From: Glomus cerebriforme
Lineage: Eukaryota; Glomeromycota; Glomeromycetes; Glomerales; Glomeraceae
Length of the DNA: 16,760 bases
Direction of reading: 5' to 3'
Assembly (NCBI GenBank): GCA_003550305.1
Contig: QKYT01001239.1
Span: 3,046 to 19,805, forward strand
In this document: positions 1 to 9,431 of the stretch, in pieces
Layout: every line of letters starts with the position of its first letter
Numbering within the stretch: position 1 is the first letter of the stretch
Position numbers and translations under genes: made by a program
The notes under the pieces: model-generated
Seen by the model: only the letters and a program-made list of their open reading frames with translations
Database searches by the model: none
Told to the model about the DNA's origin: nothing

Positions 1-595
1 CTTCTTTCCATTCCTTTATATACTTATTGACTACTTTATTTATGAGCTCATATAATACAAACATCCATCCAGATTTGGAGAAAATAAAAGATAAAAGAGA
101 AATTTGGATTCATTTATGGACATAAACAAAGCTAGGCAGAAACAGATATGAAAAAGATACCAAGAAGAAAAGATAGTAAAACTAATGATGGACAATTTTA
201 ATGACAGAACAAATAACATAATAGTAAATGACAAAATTACTGAAGAATTCTTCACTGTAGGAGGAAGTTTATCTACTATTTCTTCAATTAGAAATTACTC
301 CTTTANAACAATATTGTGGAAAATTAAATGGAATACTGTGTGGATTGAAAGAGGAATATGGAAATGATTGAACAAATAGGCATAGCAAAAGAATAAGCTA
401 ACATATAATAATTAATTAAACAAAAATTTCAAACCAGGAAATTTTACAATTTTAGAGTTTAAGTCTAAAGTGAATCCAAAAAAATTCGATTATGATATGA
501 ACAAAAGGGAGAAATAATAAGTAAACAAATATAAAAGTAAATTAATGATAAACATATAGGTGGTGTAAGATAAATAGAACATAATTTGAAAAACT
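1..595. other. No confident gene; weak coding-like remnant
   Basis: A 60-codon plus-strand open frame (185-367) reads DNFNDRTNNIIVNDKITEEFF and on to KIKWNTVW. The NDR-x-N part, followed by a hydrophobic/basic tail, vaguely recalls the end of an RNase H domain of LINEs, but no catalytic residues are present and upstream frames are closed. An ambiguous base at 306 lies inside it. I treat it as unassigned. Confidence 0.25.
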
Positions 596-775
596 GGGTG
601 TATGGGTGTATGGGTGTATTGTATATGGGATAAAGGACAACAGAGAAATGGGTACAACAAAAAAAAATCAGAATTGATCAATTAGAAATAGATATATGAT
701 AAATAATTACAAATAGTTATTATTTTGGAGGACATACAGAATAATTATTATATTAATTTTTAGTTTATTATATAC
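596..775 (+). repeat. Diverged dispersed repeat, copy 1 (starts with 3 x 8-bp tandem)
   Basis: Opens with three perfect copies of GGGTGTAT (596-619). It then shares an ordered series of blocks with 1749-1910: GAAATGGGTA, AATAGATATATGATAA, GTTATTATT, GAGGACATA or GAAAACATA, and TTTAGTTTATT. Confidence 0.55.
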
Positions 776-859
776 AGTAATCTCAATAATTTAAATACAA
801 TATTTCTTTATAATAAATAAAAACCAATATTAAATTGTTTAAAAACATGAATATTTAAT

Positions 860-987
860 AGTTATTCAGCACGAAGTGCCGAATAACTGTTATATTAGGT
901 AAATCAAATAAAAATCAAGTTTGATTTCCAATATTATAAGCTACCTTATAGGTAGCGTCAGTTATTCAGTTCGAAGTGCTGAATGAG
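860..987. repeat. Cluster of four hairpins
   Basis: Hairpin 1 (860-888): GTTATTCAGCAC, loop GAA, GTGCCGAATAAC (one mismatch). Hairpin 2 (901-927): AAATCAAA with TTTGATTT. Hairpin 3 (940-956): GCTACC, loop TTATA, GGTAGC. Hairpin 4 (961-987): GTTATTCAGTTC, loop GAA, GTGCTGAATGAG, a diverged copy of hairpin 1 starting exactly 100 bp later. No coding potential. It looks like a small palindromic repeat family rather than a terminator. Confidence 0.75.
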
Positions 988-1748
988 TCAATGAGTGATT
1001 TATCCAGTGTCATGTGATTTCACATTAATAAACTTTTTACTTACATAGTTAACGCATTTTTAAGCTTTTTTCTATAAACTTTCTTTTTAAAATAAATCAA
1101 ATTTATTTCTTTCGATGGAGAATACAAATTTTAATAATGTAAGATAAATATTTAAACATATTAAAACTCCAAATTATTGCAAAATTAATAAGTAATAACT
1201 AATAAATTCTTTAGTCTTTTAATCCAACAGTTGAACTATAGTTATTTTAGGTCACAATTCATCAACTAGAGTGTGAAATTATCTTAAAATAACAAAGAAA
1301 AAAAGAAATATCCTTAATTCAGTTATGCAAAGGTTGACTGAAACTACCACTAATAAAAATGTATTGGAAGATAGAGAGGTGTTTACATTTTTTATTATTT
1401 GAAATTTTACATATTAACGTGTTCAATTTAAATTACAGTCCAATGATTGTTTTAGCAAGGCTTCACAATTATTAAACAAAAATAAAAGACCATTGCAAGA
1501 ACTTTCTTTTTTTCTTTTTGTTTGTATTTGGTGTATTTGATTCAGAAATGGAAAGACAATATAATAAACTAATTAATTATAGACAGAACAATTTGTATAA
1601 TAATTTTTATTTATAATAAAACATTTATATTGTATTTTTAATAAACAAATAATGCCGGATACATGATTTTTGTGCCTGATATATAGTCATTGTTAATTAT
1701 AAAAAAACCAGAAAAATCATGGGATACCAGATAATGTGAAATATCAGC
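988..1748. other. Gene-free AT-rich spacer
   Basis: Nothing that supports a gene, RNA or structured repeat, apart from one TCATGTGA at 1010-1017 just after the hairpin cluster. Long A/T runs and frequent stops in all frames. Confidence 0.5.
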
Positions 1749-1910
1749 GGGTGTATGGATAAATGACAGTAAAGAAATGGGTATAAAAATTAGATTGAAC
1801 AATTAAAAAAAAATAGATATATGATAATGAATGCATTATGGAACAAAAAGTTATTATTATGGAAAACATATGGTGGTAATATTAATTTTAGTTTATTGTT
1901 TAGTAGAAGA
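1749..1910 (+). repeat. Diverged dispersed repeat, copy 2
   Basis: The same block order as 596-775 in the same orientation, with one GGGTGTAT unit instead of three. The ends were set by eye and are approximate. Confidence 0.5.
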
Positions 1911-2286
1911 TATAATTTTCCAATTTTGAAATTTTCAAAGAAAAAATTTTTGAGTTTTATAATTTTACAGTATATAAATTTTTATATTTAAACTAGAATT
2001 ATTACCAATCTATTTATGATAGATACAAAAGTTATAAACTTTTCTCAAGAACTATCAATATGAAACTTAATATCGTTGTATTAGTATTTAGTATCAATCA
2101 ATCTGTTCTTTTTTTCAATTCTTACAAAGCAAGACAAATGCTGCTTGTGATAATGAGGTGATCATAAATACTTATTTACTTACCCAATAAGTCCGATATG
2201 TATTATATGGAAAATCACTCCAAGTTTCTTTCAGTTGTTTTCTTAACCATATGGAGACTAACAAATATTAAATATTACTAATCATA

Positions 2287-2439
2287 TTTTTTGAATATCT
2301 TACATTTAGTGATATATTAATGATTCCTATAAGAGTATTTGATGGCATTAAAGTAGTGAAGCTACATTCGGAATGGGCCCTACATTTTCCATGATATTAA
2401 TATTTATACTACATTCAATGTAAGATATCATCCAAAAAA
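2287..2439. repeat. MITE-like foldback (about 150 bp)
   Basis: The left end TTTTTTGAATATCTTACATT (2287 onward) through ATATTAAT pairs with the right end ATTAATAT through AATGTAAGATATCATCC and AAAAAA (2395-2439), with small bulges. Inside, GATTCC (2322-2327) and GGAAT (2370-2374) continue the symmetry, and GGGCCC (2375-2380) is a rare GC island. No target duplication was resolved. Confidence 0.45.
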
Positions 2440-4096
2440 TTAATCTATTTATAATACTTGTTTATATTGCCTTTACGTCCAAATCCTTCTCTTAAATATT
2501 TCTAGAATAAGAATATTAAAAAGAAATAGAAAGTTGGCGAATAAAAAATTTTGGTGTTTAAGTAATTCTCATAAATATTATAAAGATTATTAAAAGAGAT
2601 AGAAAATTAGTAAATGAAAAGTTGGTAAATTTTTTTAGAAATAAACTTTTAATAAACGTGACAAATTTAAATTATTTGATTATTAATGTTCAATGATTAT
2701 CATTTTGCCTATAAGAAACTAAGAAACTTATGTGCAGCTTATGATCAGCTCTTATTTATGCTATTTTTAAACATATTTATACTGCCTGCATTGATTAATT
2801 ATATAATCTTTTTATTAATTCACATGAAAAATTTATATATTTGTTAACAATTCATTAGTTTCATCCGTTCATCATAAACCACTGGTGCAAATGTATCATT
2901 CTTATATGATCAAGTGTTATTTTCTTATACAATCATATATAGGTCATATAAGAAATACACGATATTTCTGTAGAAAAGAGCAACGATACACATTTTTTTA
3001 GGATTCACCAAAAAAAAAAGAATAAATTGATTTAATTTTATAATTTTTCGAAATGCTCATTTTGGGGAATGTTTTATAATGATTTTTGGCATTGTATAAA
3101 TTATTTATATATATTAACCTATTTTTTTACTTTTTGAACCTTTTATACTGTAGTATGAGCAAATTTCATTTTTGGATTTTAATGTTTACATTTTATTATA
3201 TTTTTATTCATTTATATATGAAATTATTTTTTAAACAATAAAATTTTTTTTTTTGTGCAGCAAAAAAAAACTTCAATTTCTTACGTATGTTACTGCATTA
3301 CATAATAAGGCACTAATGTGCTACTAAATTTCTTTTCCACTGCTAAAACTCTGATTCCATCAAATTCAATCATTAGTGAATTTTAGTAACAATGATAATT
3401 TGAAATTGTCAATGAGAATTTATTAACTGTTATGAGCAAATTCTTATTTTTTAAGAAAATTTAATCAAAGAATTTACGTTTCGTATGATAAAAATTAAAA
3501 ATTTATTAATTATAGCTGGTAGTTAATTGAGACTCTACACAATATCATTATTATGCATTAAAGATTAAATAATCGCTATAAAAAATAGTATCTTTTCTTT
3601 CCTTTCACAAAAATTAAAAGATTTCTCAAAATACAATATCTTCAATGATGATAAAAATTTTTAAACAAATTTTTAAAAGGTTTTTATCGTCAAGTTACAA
3701 AAATAAAGAATTATATAAATATGAAAATATTTTAATAAATTGGATACAAGGTTTTTTTGATTCAAATAAAAACATCTTAAAATTCCATGTATTAAAGTAG
3801 TCTTCAAACAACTTATTTCCAAAGATACAATAAAAGAGAAATAAATTTAAATATTTTTTTTTTTATATTTTTATGATTTTTATTATTATTTATATTTAGA
3901 ATGTAAATATTTTCAATTTTTCTGTTTATCAGAATGAAATCTTTGATTTTATCACCATTTTCATTGTGACTATATTTGTAAAGACCAATATTCATCAATA
4001 ATAAAAACTCTTTGCAAATAATCAAGTACTACGATGAAATTTGATAATTTATTAAAAATTGCTTTGTTAAATTTTTATTATTATACATTAAATTTA
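2440..4096. other. Gene-free AT-rich spacer
   Basis: Stops are dense in all frames. The longest open stretch (3813-4025, minus, 70 codons, Asn/Lys/Ile-rich) has the composition of chance AT-rich DNA. A weak direct similarity between about 2513 and 2587 (ATTAAAAAGAAATAGAAA versus ATTAAAAGAGATAGAAA) is the only internal pattern seen. Confidence 0.5.
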
Positions 4097-4240
4097 AAAT
4101 TCTGGGCTGGAATTATCTAAATGCTGAGCCTTCATGTCACGAAATTAATAATTATAATTGCGCAATTGAGCTAAAATTTAAATTTTATTTATTAAAATTA
4201 TAAAAATAAAAACCTAATTATAATAGAAATTCCGGGCTGG
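4097..4240 (+). repeat. Direct pair of AAATTCYGGGCTGG motifs
   Basis: AAATTCTGGGCTGG (4097-4110) and AAATTCCGGGCTGG (4227-4240), same orientation, 130 bp apart, in otherwise A/T-dominated DNA just outside the left foldback arm. The sequence after the second copy, TTAGATAGGGG, resembles hairpin sequence inside the foldback arms (CTAGATAGGG at 5409). It may be the edge of another repeat. Confidence 0.3.
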
Positions 4241-4369
4241 TTAGATAGGGGTTATAAAATTAGGACTGATGCAGGCCTCTGAGTTATACATTAGATCTCC
4301 CTTGTTTTTAACTAAAAAAAAAGAAATCTAATTCTGGTTGAAACAATTTAAAAAATTATTATTTATTAA

Positions 4370-5800
4370 AAAAATTATTCTTTAATACATTTATTAAAAT
4401 AAAATTACAAAAAAAATAAGAAAATATATTATTACTACTTCATTTGTATCATTTTGTCAAATTATCCTTTCTAATTATCCTTTCTAATTTATTTCTATTG
4501 TTATTGTTTGTTTTTGTTGATTTTATTCGTATATTTTATTTTTTATATTATTATTCCTTTCTATTACATCTTTTATTCCCAACTTTTTCCCATAATTGAC
4601 TGTTGATATCTTTTTCTAAACCAGTATACCTTTCTTTTTTATATGCATTTTTTTAAAATTGTTCTTTCAATCTTGTCCCTTCTTTGATTTTGCCTTCATT
4701 TTTAGAAATATTCTTGGATTTTCTTCTCATCAGTTATTATTGGCAACCTGTTTCTTTTATTATTCTTTTAAAGTCCAATAATTTATATTTCTTGTTGTCC
4801 TTTTAATCATTCACCAGATAGCAAATATTTAACCCTTCTTTTAAATTGTTATCTGTCTATTTTCTTTCATTCCACCTTTCTCTTTCTGCAACTTCTTTGT
4901 TATCTTGAGCTCATCTTCTGTTATTTGTTTTACCCATATTCATTTATTATTTTTTTTTTATTCTAAACTTTAATTTTTACGTTTTAACATGCTAAAATGG
5001 GCTGATTGATTATCTTGAATACTTTTCCTTTCACTTCCAATAGTGAAGGATCAGAACATCTTCAAAATTCAGATTATCTCAGCAATTCTACATCTATTTT
5101 CAATATTCGAGACATTCATTCTCTGAAAGTATATTTTTCGCCAAGCTATCTTTCTTAGATATTTCTTCTTTTTTCTTTTATTTGTTGATATCTCTCCCTC
5201 ACTGATCTCATTAGTCTTCAACGATGCTTCATAAATATAAATATTGTGAATTAAAAAAAAAAGGAATTCTAATCTAAACCAAACCGCAGTTAGGAGAGAT
5301 ACTCAACTATCTAACCGGTCTTTCCTTGCCTGATACGAGGAAACCTCTATATACAGTATAAGGAAGAGAAGAGGGAATTTTAAAGGAATTTTAAAAAGAA
5401 TAAACCAGCTAGATAGGGAATCCTACCTGCTGGACCTTCCTTGCCTGATACGAGGAAACCTCTATATACAGTATAAGGAAAGATAAAAGAAGGAGTTTAA
5501 AGGAGTAGTTTATTTTTAAAAGGTTATTAGAGAGGAAATAAAATTATAGAAAGAGTTTAAATGGTTTATTTTAAATTTAGAGAAAAAATGATCTTTAAGA
5601 AAATATAATTAGTATTTATAAATTTTTATTTTACCTTTTGTAAAATTTACAAAGGATGTGTCATTTGTGTCATTACAACTAATTATGTAGTTTTATTATT
5701 AATTATGCAGTGTATTACTTAATTTAGACTTATTTGTTCATTTTTTATTACCATTTTTAATCATNGGCTAATAATTGTACATATGAGTCATAATACGCGT
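4370..5800 (+). repeat. Left arm of the giant inverted repeat
   Basis: Matches the reverse complement of 6510-7925. Its minus strand is purine-rich and looks like worn-out lysine- and asparagine-rich coding sequence, but stops interrupt every frame. Outward of about 4370 the similarity to the right flank fades into A/T runs, so the boundary is approximate. Confidence 0.75.
5322..5480 (+). repeat. Duplicated 44-bp block in the left foldback arm
   Basis: Two identical 44-bp blocks at 5322-5365 and 5437-5480 are separated by 115 bp start to start. Each begins TTCCTTGCCTGATACGAGG and ends CAGTATAAGGAA, so its ends (TTCCTT and AAGGAA) are complementary. Between them lies a smaller imperfect hairpin around CCAGCTAGATAGG and CCTACCTGCTGG (5405-5433). 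Confidence 0.8.
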
Positions 5801-6510
5801 TGTGTATTATTATATAATTATGTAATATTAGAAGATACTAGATTTTATGAGTTACATAATTATAAATATGCTGAATGTACTACCATTGATCACGTGTGCG
5901 ACTGAGAGATAATAATCAACTCAAATAAATACAAGTATTACTAACACATTTTTAAAATTTGATCATGATATCTTTATTAATCTATATTATAATTATTTTA
6001 AAAAACTACAACTGAATAACTGATTAAAAAAAAATTATTATTATTATTTATTATTTACCAAAGTCAAACTGAAAAATGGAGTGTTACTGATATAATAGTT
6101 AGACTTTAAAAAAAAAATTTGTTTTAAAATAATTTTAACATAATATTTACAATATAATGAGGCATATGTTCAAGAATTAACTAACAATCTCTTTTAGTTC
6201 CTTCATTTTTAATAATTTTAGTTGGTCATAAAAAACTTTAGGAAATTTATTATAGAATATTTTTGGATGATATTTTTTTTCAATTTATTAAAATTCTAAA
6301 TATGTACAATTTGCATGACATAACTCATCATGCTTAATTTATTATTGTGTCATCATTAATTTTGACTCATCCTTATAATTATTGTGAGAATTTATTATGT
6401 AACCATAATTTATTAATACTAATGATTATGCAATGTAATACTAAATTTAGTTTTATTACTTCATATTTTAAATTGATTCTACTATACATTTGTATTTAAT
6501 TGATTTAAAT
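5800..6510. other. Centre of the foldback element, no gene seen
   Basis: AT-rich single-copy DNA with no open frame worth reporting. It contains a direct partial copy of left-arm sequence: TTATGCAGTGTATTACTTAA near 5703 resembles TTATGCAATGTAATACTAAA near 6426, in the same orientation. One E-box-like TCACGTGT lies at 5890-5897. Confidence 0.4.
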
Positions 6511-7925
6511 GGATTGTGACTCACATGTACCATTATACTTTCTTGGCTAGCCCATTAGCTCATTGCATAATTAATAATAAAAATACATAATAAGTTCTCA
6601 TGACACATTCTTTGTAAATTTTACAGATGTAAAAAAAAAAAAAAAAAAATTATAAATACCTATCATTTTTTAAAAATTTTTTTTTCCCCTAAATTTAAAA
6701 ACTAGATTCACTGAACTGAAAAGAGAAGAAAATCAAAAAATATATAAGTGTGGGACTTGTCTACGACAACTTTTTAGGGATAAAATAAACTACTGGCAAG
6801 CCGTTAAAAATCCTAAAAAAAGAACTTTATTAACTCTTTTTCGCTCTATAATTTCATTTTTTCTCTATAACCTCTTAAAGATAAACTACTCCTTTAAACT
6901 GTTTCTTTTATCTTTCCTTATACTGTATATAGGGGTCTTCCTCGTATCAGGCAAGGAAGGTCCAGCCAGGTATCTCCTATCTGAGCTGGTTTGATTCTTT
7001 TTAAAATTCCTTTAAACTTCCTCTTCTCTTCCTTATACTGTATATAGAGGTCTTCCTCGTATCAGGCAAGGAAAGACTGGTCAGATAGTTGAATATATCC
7101 TATCTGCGGTTTGGTTTAGATTAGAATTCCCTTTTTCATTTCCTTGTATTTATGTTTATGAAGCAATGTTGAAGATTATGATGGGAAAAGCAAGAAGATA
7201 AAAGAAAAAAGAAGTACCACTTTAAGATAAAATAAGAAAGATAGCTGGCAAAAGTTGCTTTCAGAGAATGGATATCTCAAGTATTGAAAAATGGCGCAGG
7301 ATTGCTGAAATAATCTGGATCTTGAAGACATTCTGATCCTTCACTATTGGAAGTGAGAGGAGAAATATTTAAGATAATTAACTCGTTTCAGCATTTGAAT
7401 CATGAAATTAAAGACTTAAAAACAACTAAAAAAGATTAAAATAAAAAAATAATAGATAAATATGGGTAAAGAAATAATCCAACAAAGAAATAATGGATGA
7501 AAGAAAACATTTGCTATCTGGTGAATGATTAAAAGGACAACAAGAAATATAACAAATTGGACTCTAAAAGAATAATAAAAGAAAAGGTGCCAATAATAAT
7601 AGATAAAGAAGAAATCCAAAATAAAGACAAAGTTAAACTGAAGAAGGAACAAGATTGAAAGAACAATTCAAAGAAAAAATACATATAGACAAAGAAAGAT
7701 ATATTAACTTAAAAAAAGATGCCAGTCACTTAATTGTGGGAAAAAGTTGGAAATAAAAGATGTAATAAATAAGGCAGCAGAAATAGAAAGGAATTATAAG
7801 AATAAAATAAACAATAATAATAGAAATAAAATAGAAAGGATAATAAAGGAATACAAGAAAAAATATAACAAAAGAGTAGTAATATTAGATTTTTTTTATT
7901 TAAATGTATTAAAGAATATTAAGAA
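6510..7925 (-). repeat. Right arm of the giant inverted repeat
   Basis: Inverted counterpart of the left arm. The plus strand holds the only sizeable open stretch, 7747-7941 (64 codons from a TTG), which is a Lys/Asn/Ile-rich sequence with NKIERIIKEYKKKYNKR. The equivalent stretch of the left arm is broken by stops and indels, which argues against a selected protein. A run of 19 A lies at 6631-6649. Confidence 0.7.
6914..7073 (-). repeat. Duplicated 45-bp block in the right foldback arm
   Basis: Inverted counterparts of the left-arm blocks at 6914-6958 and 7029-7073, again 115 bp apart. Both right-arm copies share a one-base insertion (TCTTCC versus TTTCC) that both left-arm copies lack. The inter-block hairpin is also present (CCAGCCAGG and GAGCTGG, 6961-6991). 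Confidence 0.8.
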
Positions 7926-8041
7926 TGTTAAAAAAAAATAAATAAAAATAAAATAAAGTTTCTTTTTTTCGACAAATGTCATATTTAGATAAATTTAAAC
8001 TATAAAATATTCAAAACCCCACAATATACTGTATATTTATC

Positions 8042-8115
8042 CAGCATTAGGATGTAATTTCGGGCAGAATTAAAAATGTAATTGAAACTCTGCCCAAAAT
8101 CCTACTCTAATGCTG
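8042..8115. repeat. Stand-alone 74-bp hairpin
   Basis: CAGCATTAG (8042-8050) pairs with CTAATGCTG (8107-8115), and ATTTCGGGCAGAATT (8057-8071) with AACTCTGCCCAAAAT (8086-8100, two non-pairing positions). The 6-nt internal loops GATGTA and CCTACT are symmetric. The closing loop is AAAAATGTAATTGA. It lies just beyond the right foldback arm. Confidence 0.7.
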
Positions 8116-8522
8116 TTGTGATGATGATCACCTCTGTGACATTTAGCAATTTTTCAAAATGTTATGTTTTTGATTAATAAATTTTAATGTAATTAATTAA
8201 ATATTTCTTAACAACAGAATTAAGAATTTAAATTTTAATTTAGCAAACAACGTCTTGTCAAAATTCTTTTATTGTCAGTTCTAAAGAATAAAATTAATAT
8301 ACAACAATGGTAAAATTTATTTGTTATATTTTATTATTTGTTAAATTTATACAATTTAATTCATATGAATGTATTTGGAAAGAAAGATGTGAAAAAGTAA
8401 TAGAAAAAGAAAAAAATTTATAAAATGGAAACTTATAATAGAAATCTTGATAATAATCATAAACATAAAATATTATAGATTTATCAGAAAATTTAGTTTA
8501 TATAATTATGGGAATATTTTAG

Positions 8523-8559
8523 AATTTATTTAGGGAGATTTCTCCACTCCAAATAAATT
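8523..8559. repeat. Small inverted repeat
   Basis: AATTTATTT (8523-8531) and AAATAAATT (8551-8559) are perfectly complementary, with an inner GGAGA/TCTCC pairing. It stands in gene-free DNA; no terminator-like role can be assigned in a eukaryote. Confidence 0.4.
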
Positions 8560-9387
8560 TCTAATTTTCTTATTTGGTAAAGGGTTGATTGGGTCATTGA
8601 ACAGGTAGACATTATTAATTAGTAGATTAGTTAAAATTTCTTAACATGTATTTACTAACACCCACAATTAAATAAGACACTTCACTCAAATTGTCAAAAA
8701 AAAAGGAAATTTTCCTTTCTAATTATCGATACAGTTAACAAATTTTCTATTTCTAAAAACTTATTACTCTTGTAGATTACACCAACCTACTTTACGGACC
8801 TTACATAATTCTTCTTTGTGTTTTGTAGATTTAGTTAAAGGTTTAATTCCTAAATTTTTAGTTAATATTATTTAAAATTTATTAATTCAAAAAAGATAGT
8901 TTTTAATATTATTTTTATATTTTTTTATTAAATCTATCGTTCATTTATGGATCTAATTTGGATTCCTAGATGTGTCCAGATGACTAATGAAAGATGATTT
9001 CCATAACTACGACTCTTATTGTTATGTGATTATAAATAAACTTATGCTGCATAATGACTATTCATTTTAAAAATGACATCGAAAGATTTTTATAACTAAA
9101 CTTCATAAACAATTATTCAAAATCGATGTCTGACTATCATTGACACATATTGACACACCTATTGTCACGTGATACTTTACAAGGGATATAATAATAGCTT
9201 AAACTCCAGTCTATTTTTAAATGCTTTAAAAGTAGATTTATTCATTTTCTTATTGGAACTTTACATACATATATATATAAACAATATTATAAACGTCTTT
9301 ACATATTTGTAATTTACTTAATATAAGCTAATTATAAACTTAACTATGTTTAAACTTAATTTCAAAATAAAGCATTTATAAAATAAA
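8560..9387. other. Gene-free spacer downstream of the ML gene
   Basis: No open frame of interest. It contains a short inverted pair, GACATCGA (about 9075) and TCGATGTC (about 9123), and a perfect TCACGTGA palindrome at 9165-9172. The polyadenylation region of the ML gene should lie at its right edge. Confidence 0.5.
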
Positions 9388-9393
9388 TTTAAT
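9388..9393 (-). promoter_or_regulatory. Possible polyadenylation hexamer ATTAAA
   Basis: ATTAAA on the minus strand, about 39 bp downstream of the ML-gene stop codon. It is the common variant of AATAAA at a plausible distance. Support is weak because such hexamers are frequent in AT-rich DNA. Confidence 0.25.
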
Positions 9394-9431
9394 ACAAAAA
9401 TAAATGAAAAAAAAGAAGCCATAAGATTCGA

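Larger units (their letters stand above)
4370..7925. mobile_element. Giant foldback element (3.5 kb, arms of about 1.4 kb)
   Basis: Seen: the left arm (about 4370-5800) and right arm (about 6510-7925) are inverted copies. Anchor pairs include 4797-4826 with 7509-7538 (30 bp, reading toward ATTTGCTATCTGG on the right), 5639-5664 with 6600-6625 (one mismatch), the blocks around 5040 and 7345 (GATCCTTCACTATTGGAAGT on the right arm) and AAATGTATTAAAGAAT near 7905 matching 4375. The arms differ by many substitutions and indels, including a block of about 80 bp present only in the left arm near 4835-4920. The centre (5800-6510) is single-copy and AT-rich. No transposase is intact in the arms or the centre. 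It could be a non-autonomous long-TIR transposon or two inverted insertions of one repeat family; exact termini and a target duplication were not resolved. Confidence 0.75.

Noticed and set aside
40..681. Minus-strand frames at 40-255 and 490-681
   Set aside because: Composition is that of AT-rich chance frames (Phe, Ile, Leu, Ser, Tyr); no motif or start context.
3813..4025. Minus-strand 70-codon Asn/Lys/Ile-rich frame
   Set aside because: No recognisable motif; it ends in A/T-run-encoded residues.
5322..5480. CRISPR-like repeat array
   Set aside because: Only two repeats 115 bp apart inside a long inverted repeat, in an intron-bearing eukaryotic context.
6631..6649. The 19-A run as the poly-A tail of a retroelement
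   Set aside because: It lies inside the right foldback arm, with no coding sequence upstream and no target duplication seen.
7416..7652. Minus-strand 78-codon hydrophobic frame in the right foldback arm
   Set aside because: Phe/Ile/Leu content is the antisense of a purine-rich strand, and the left arm does not preserve the frame.
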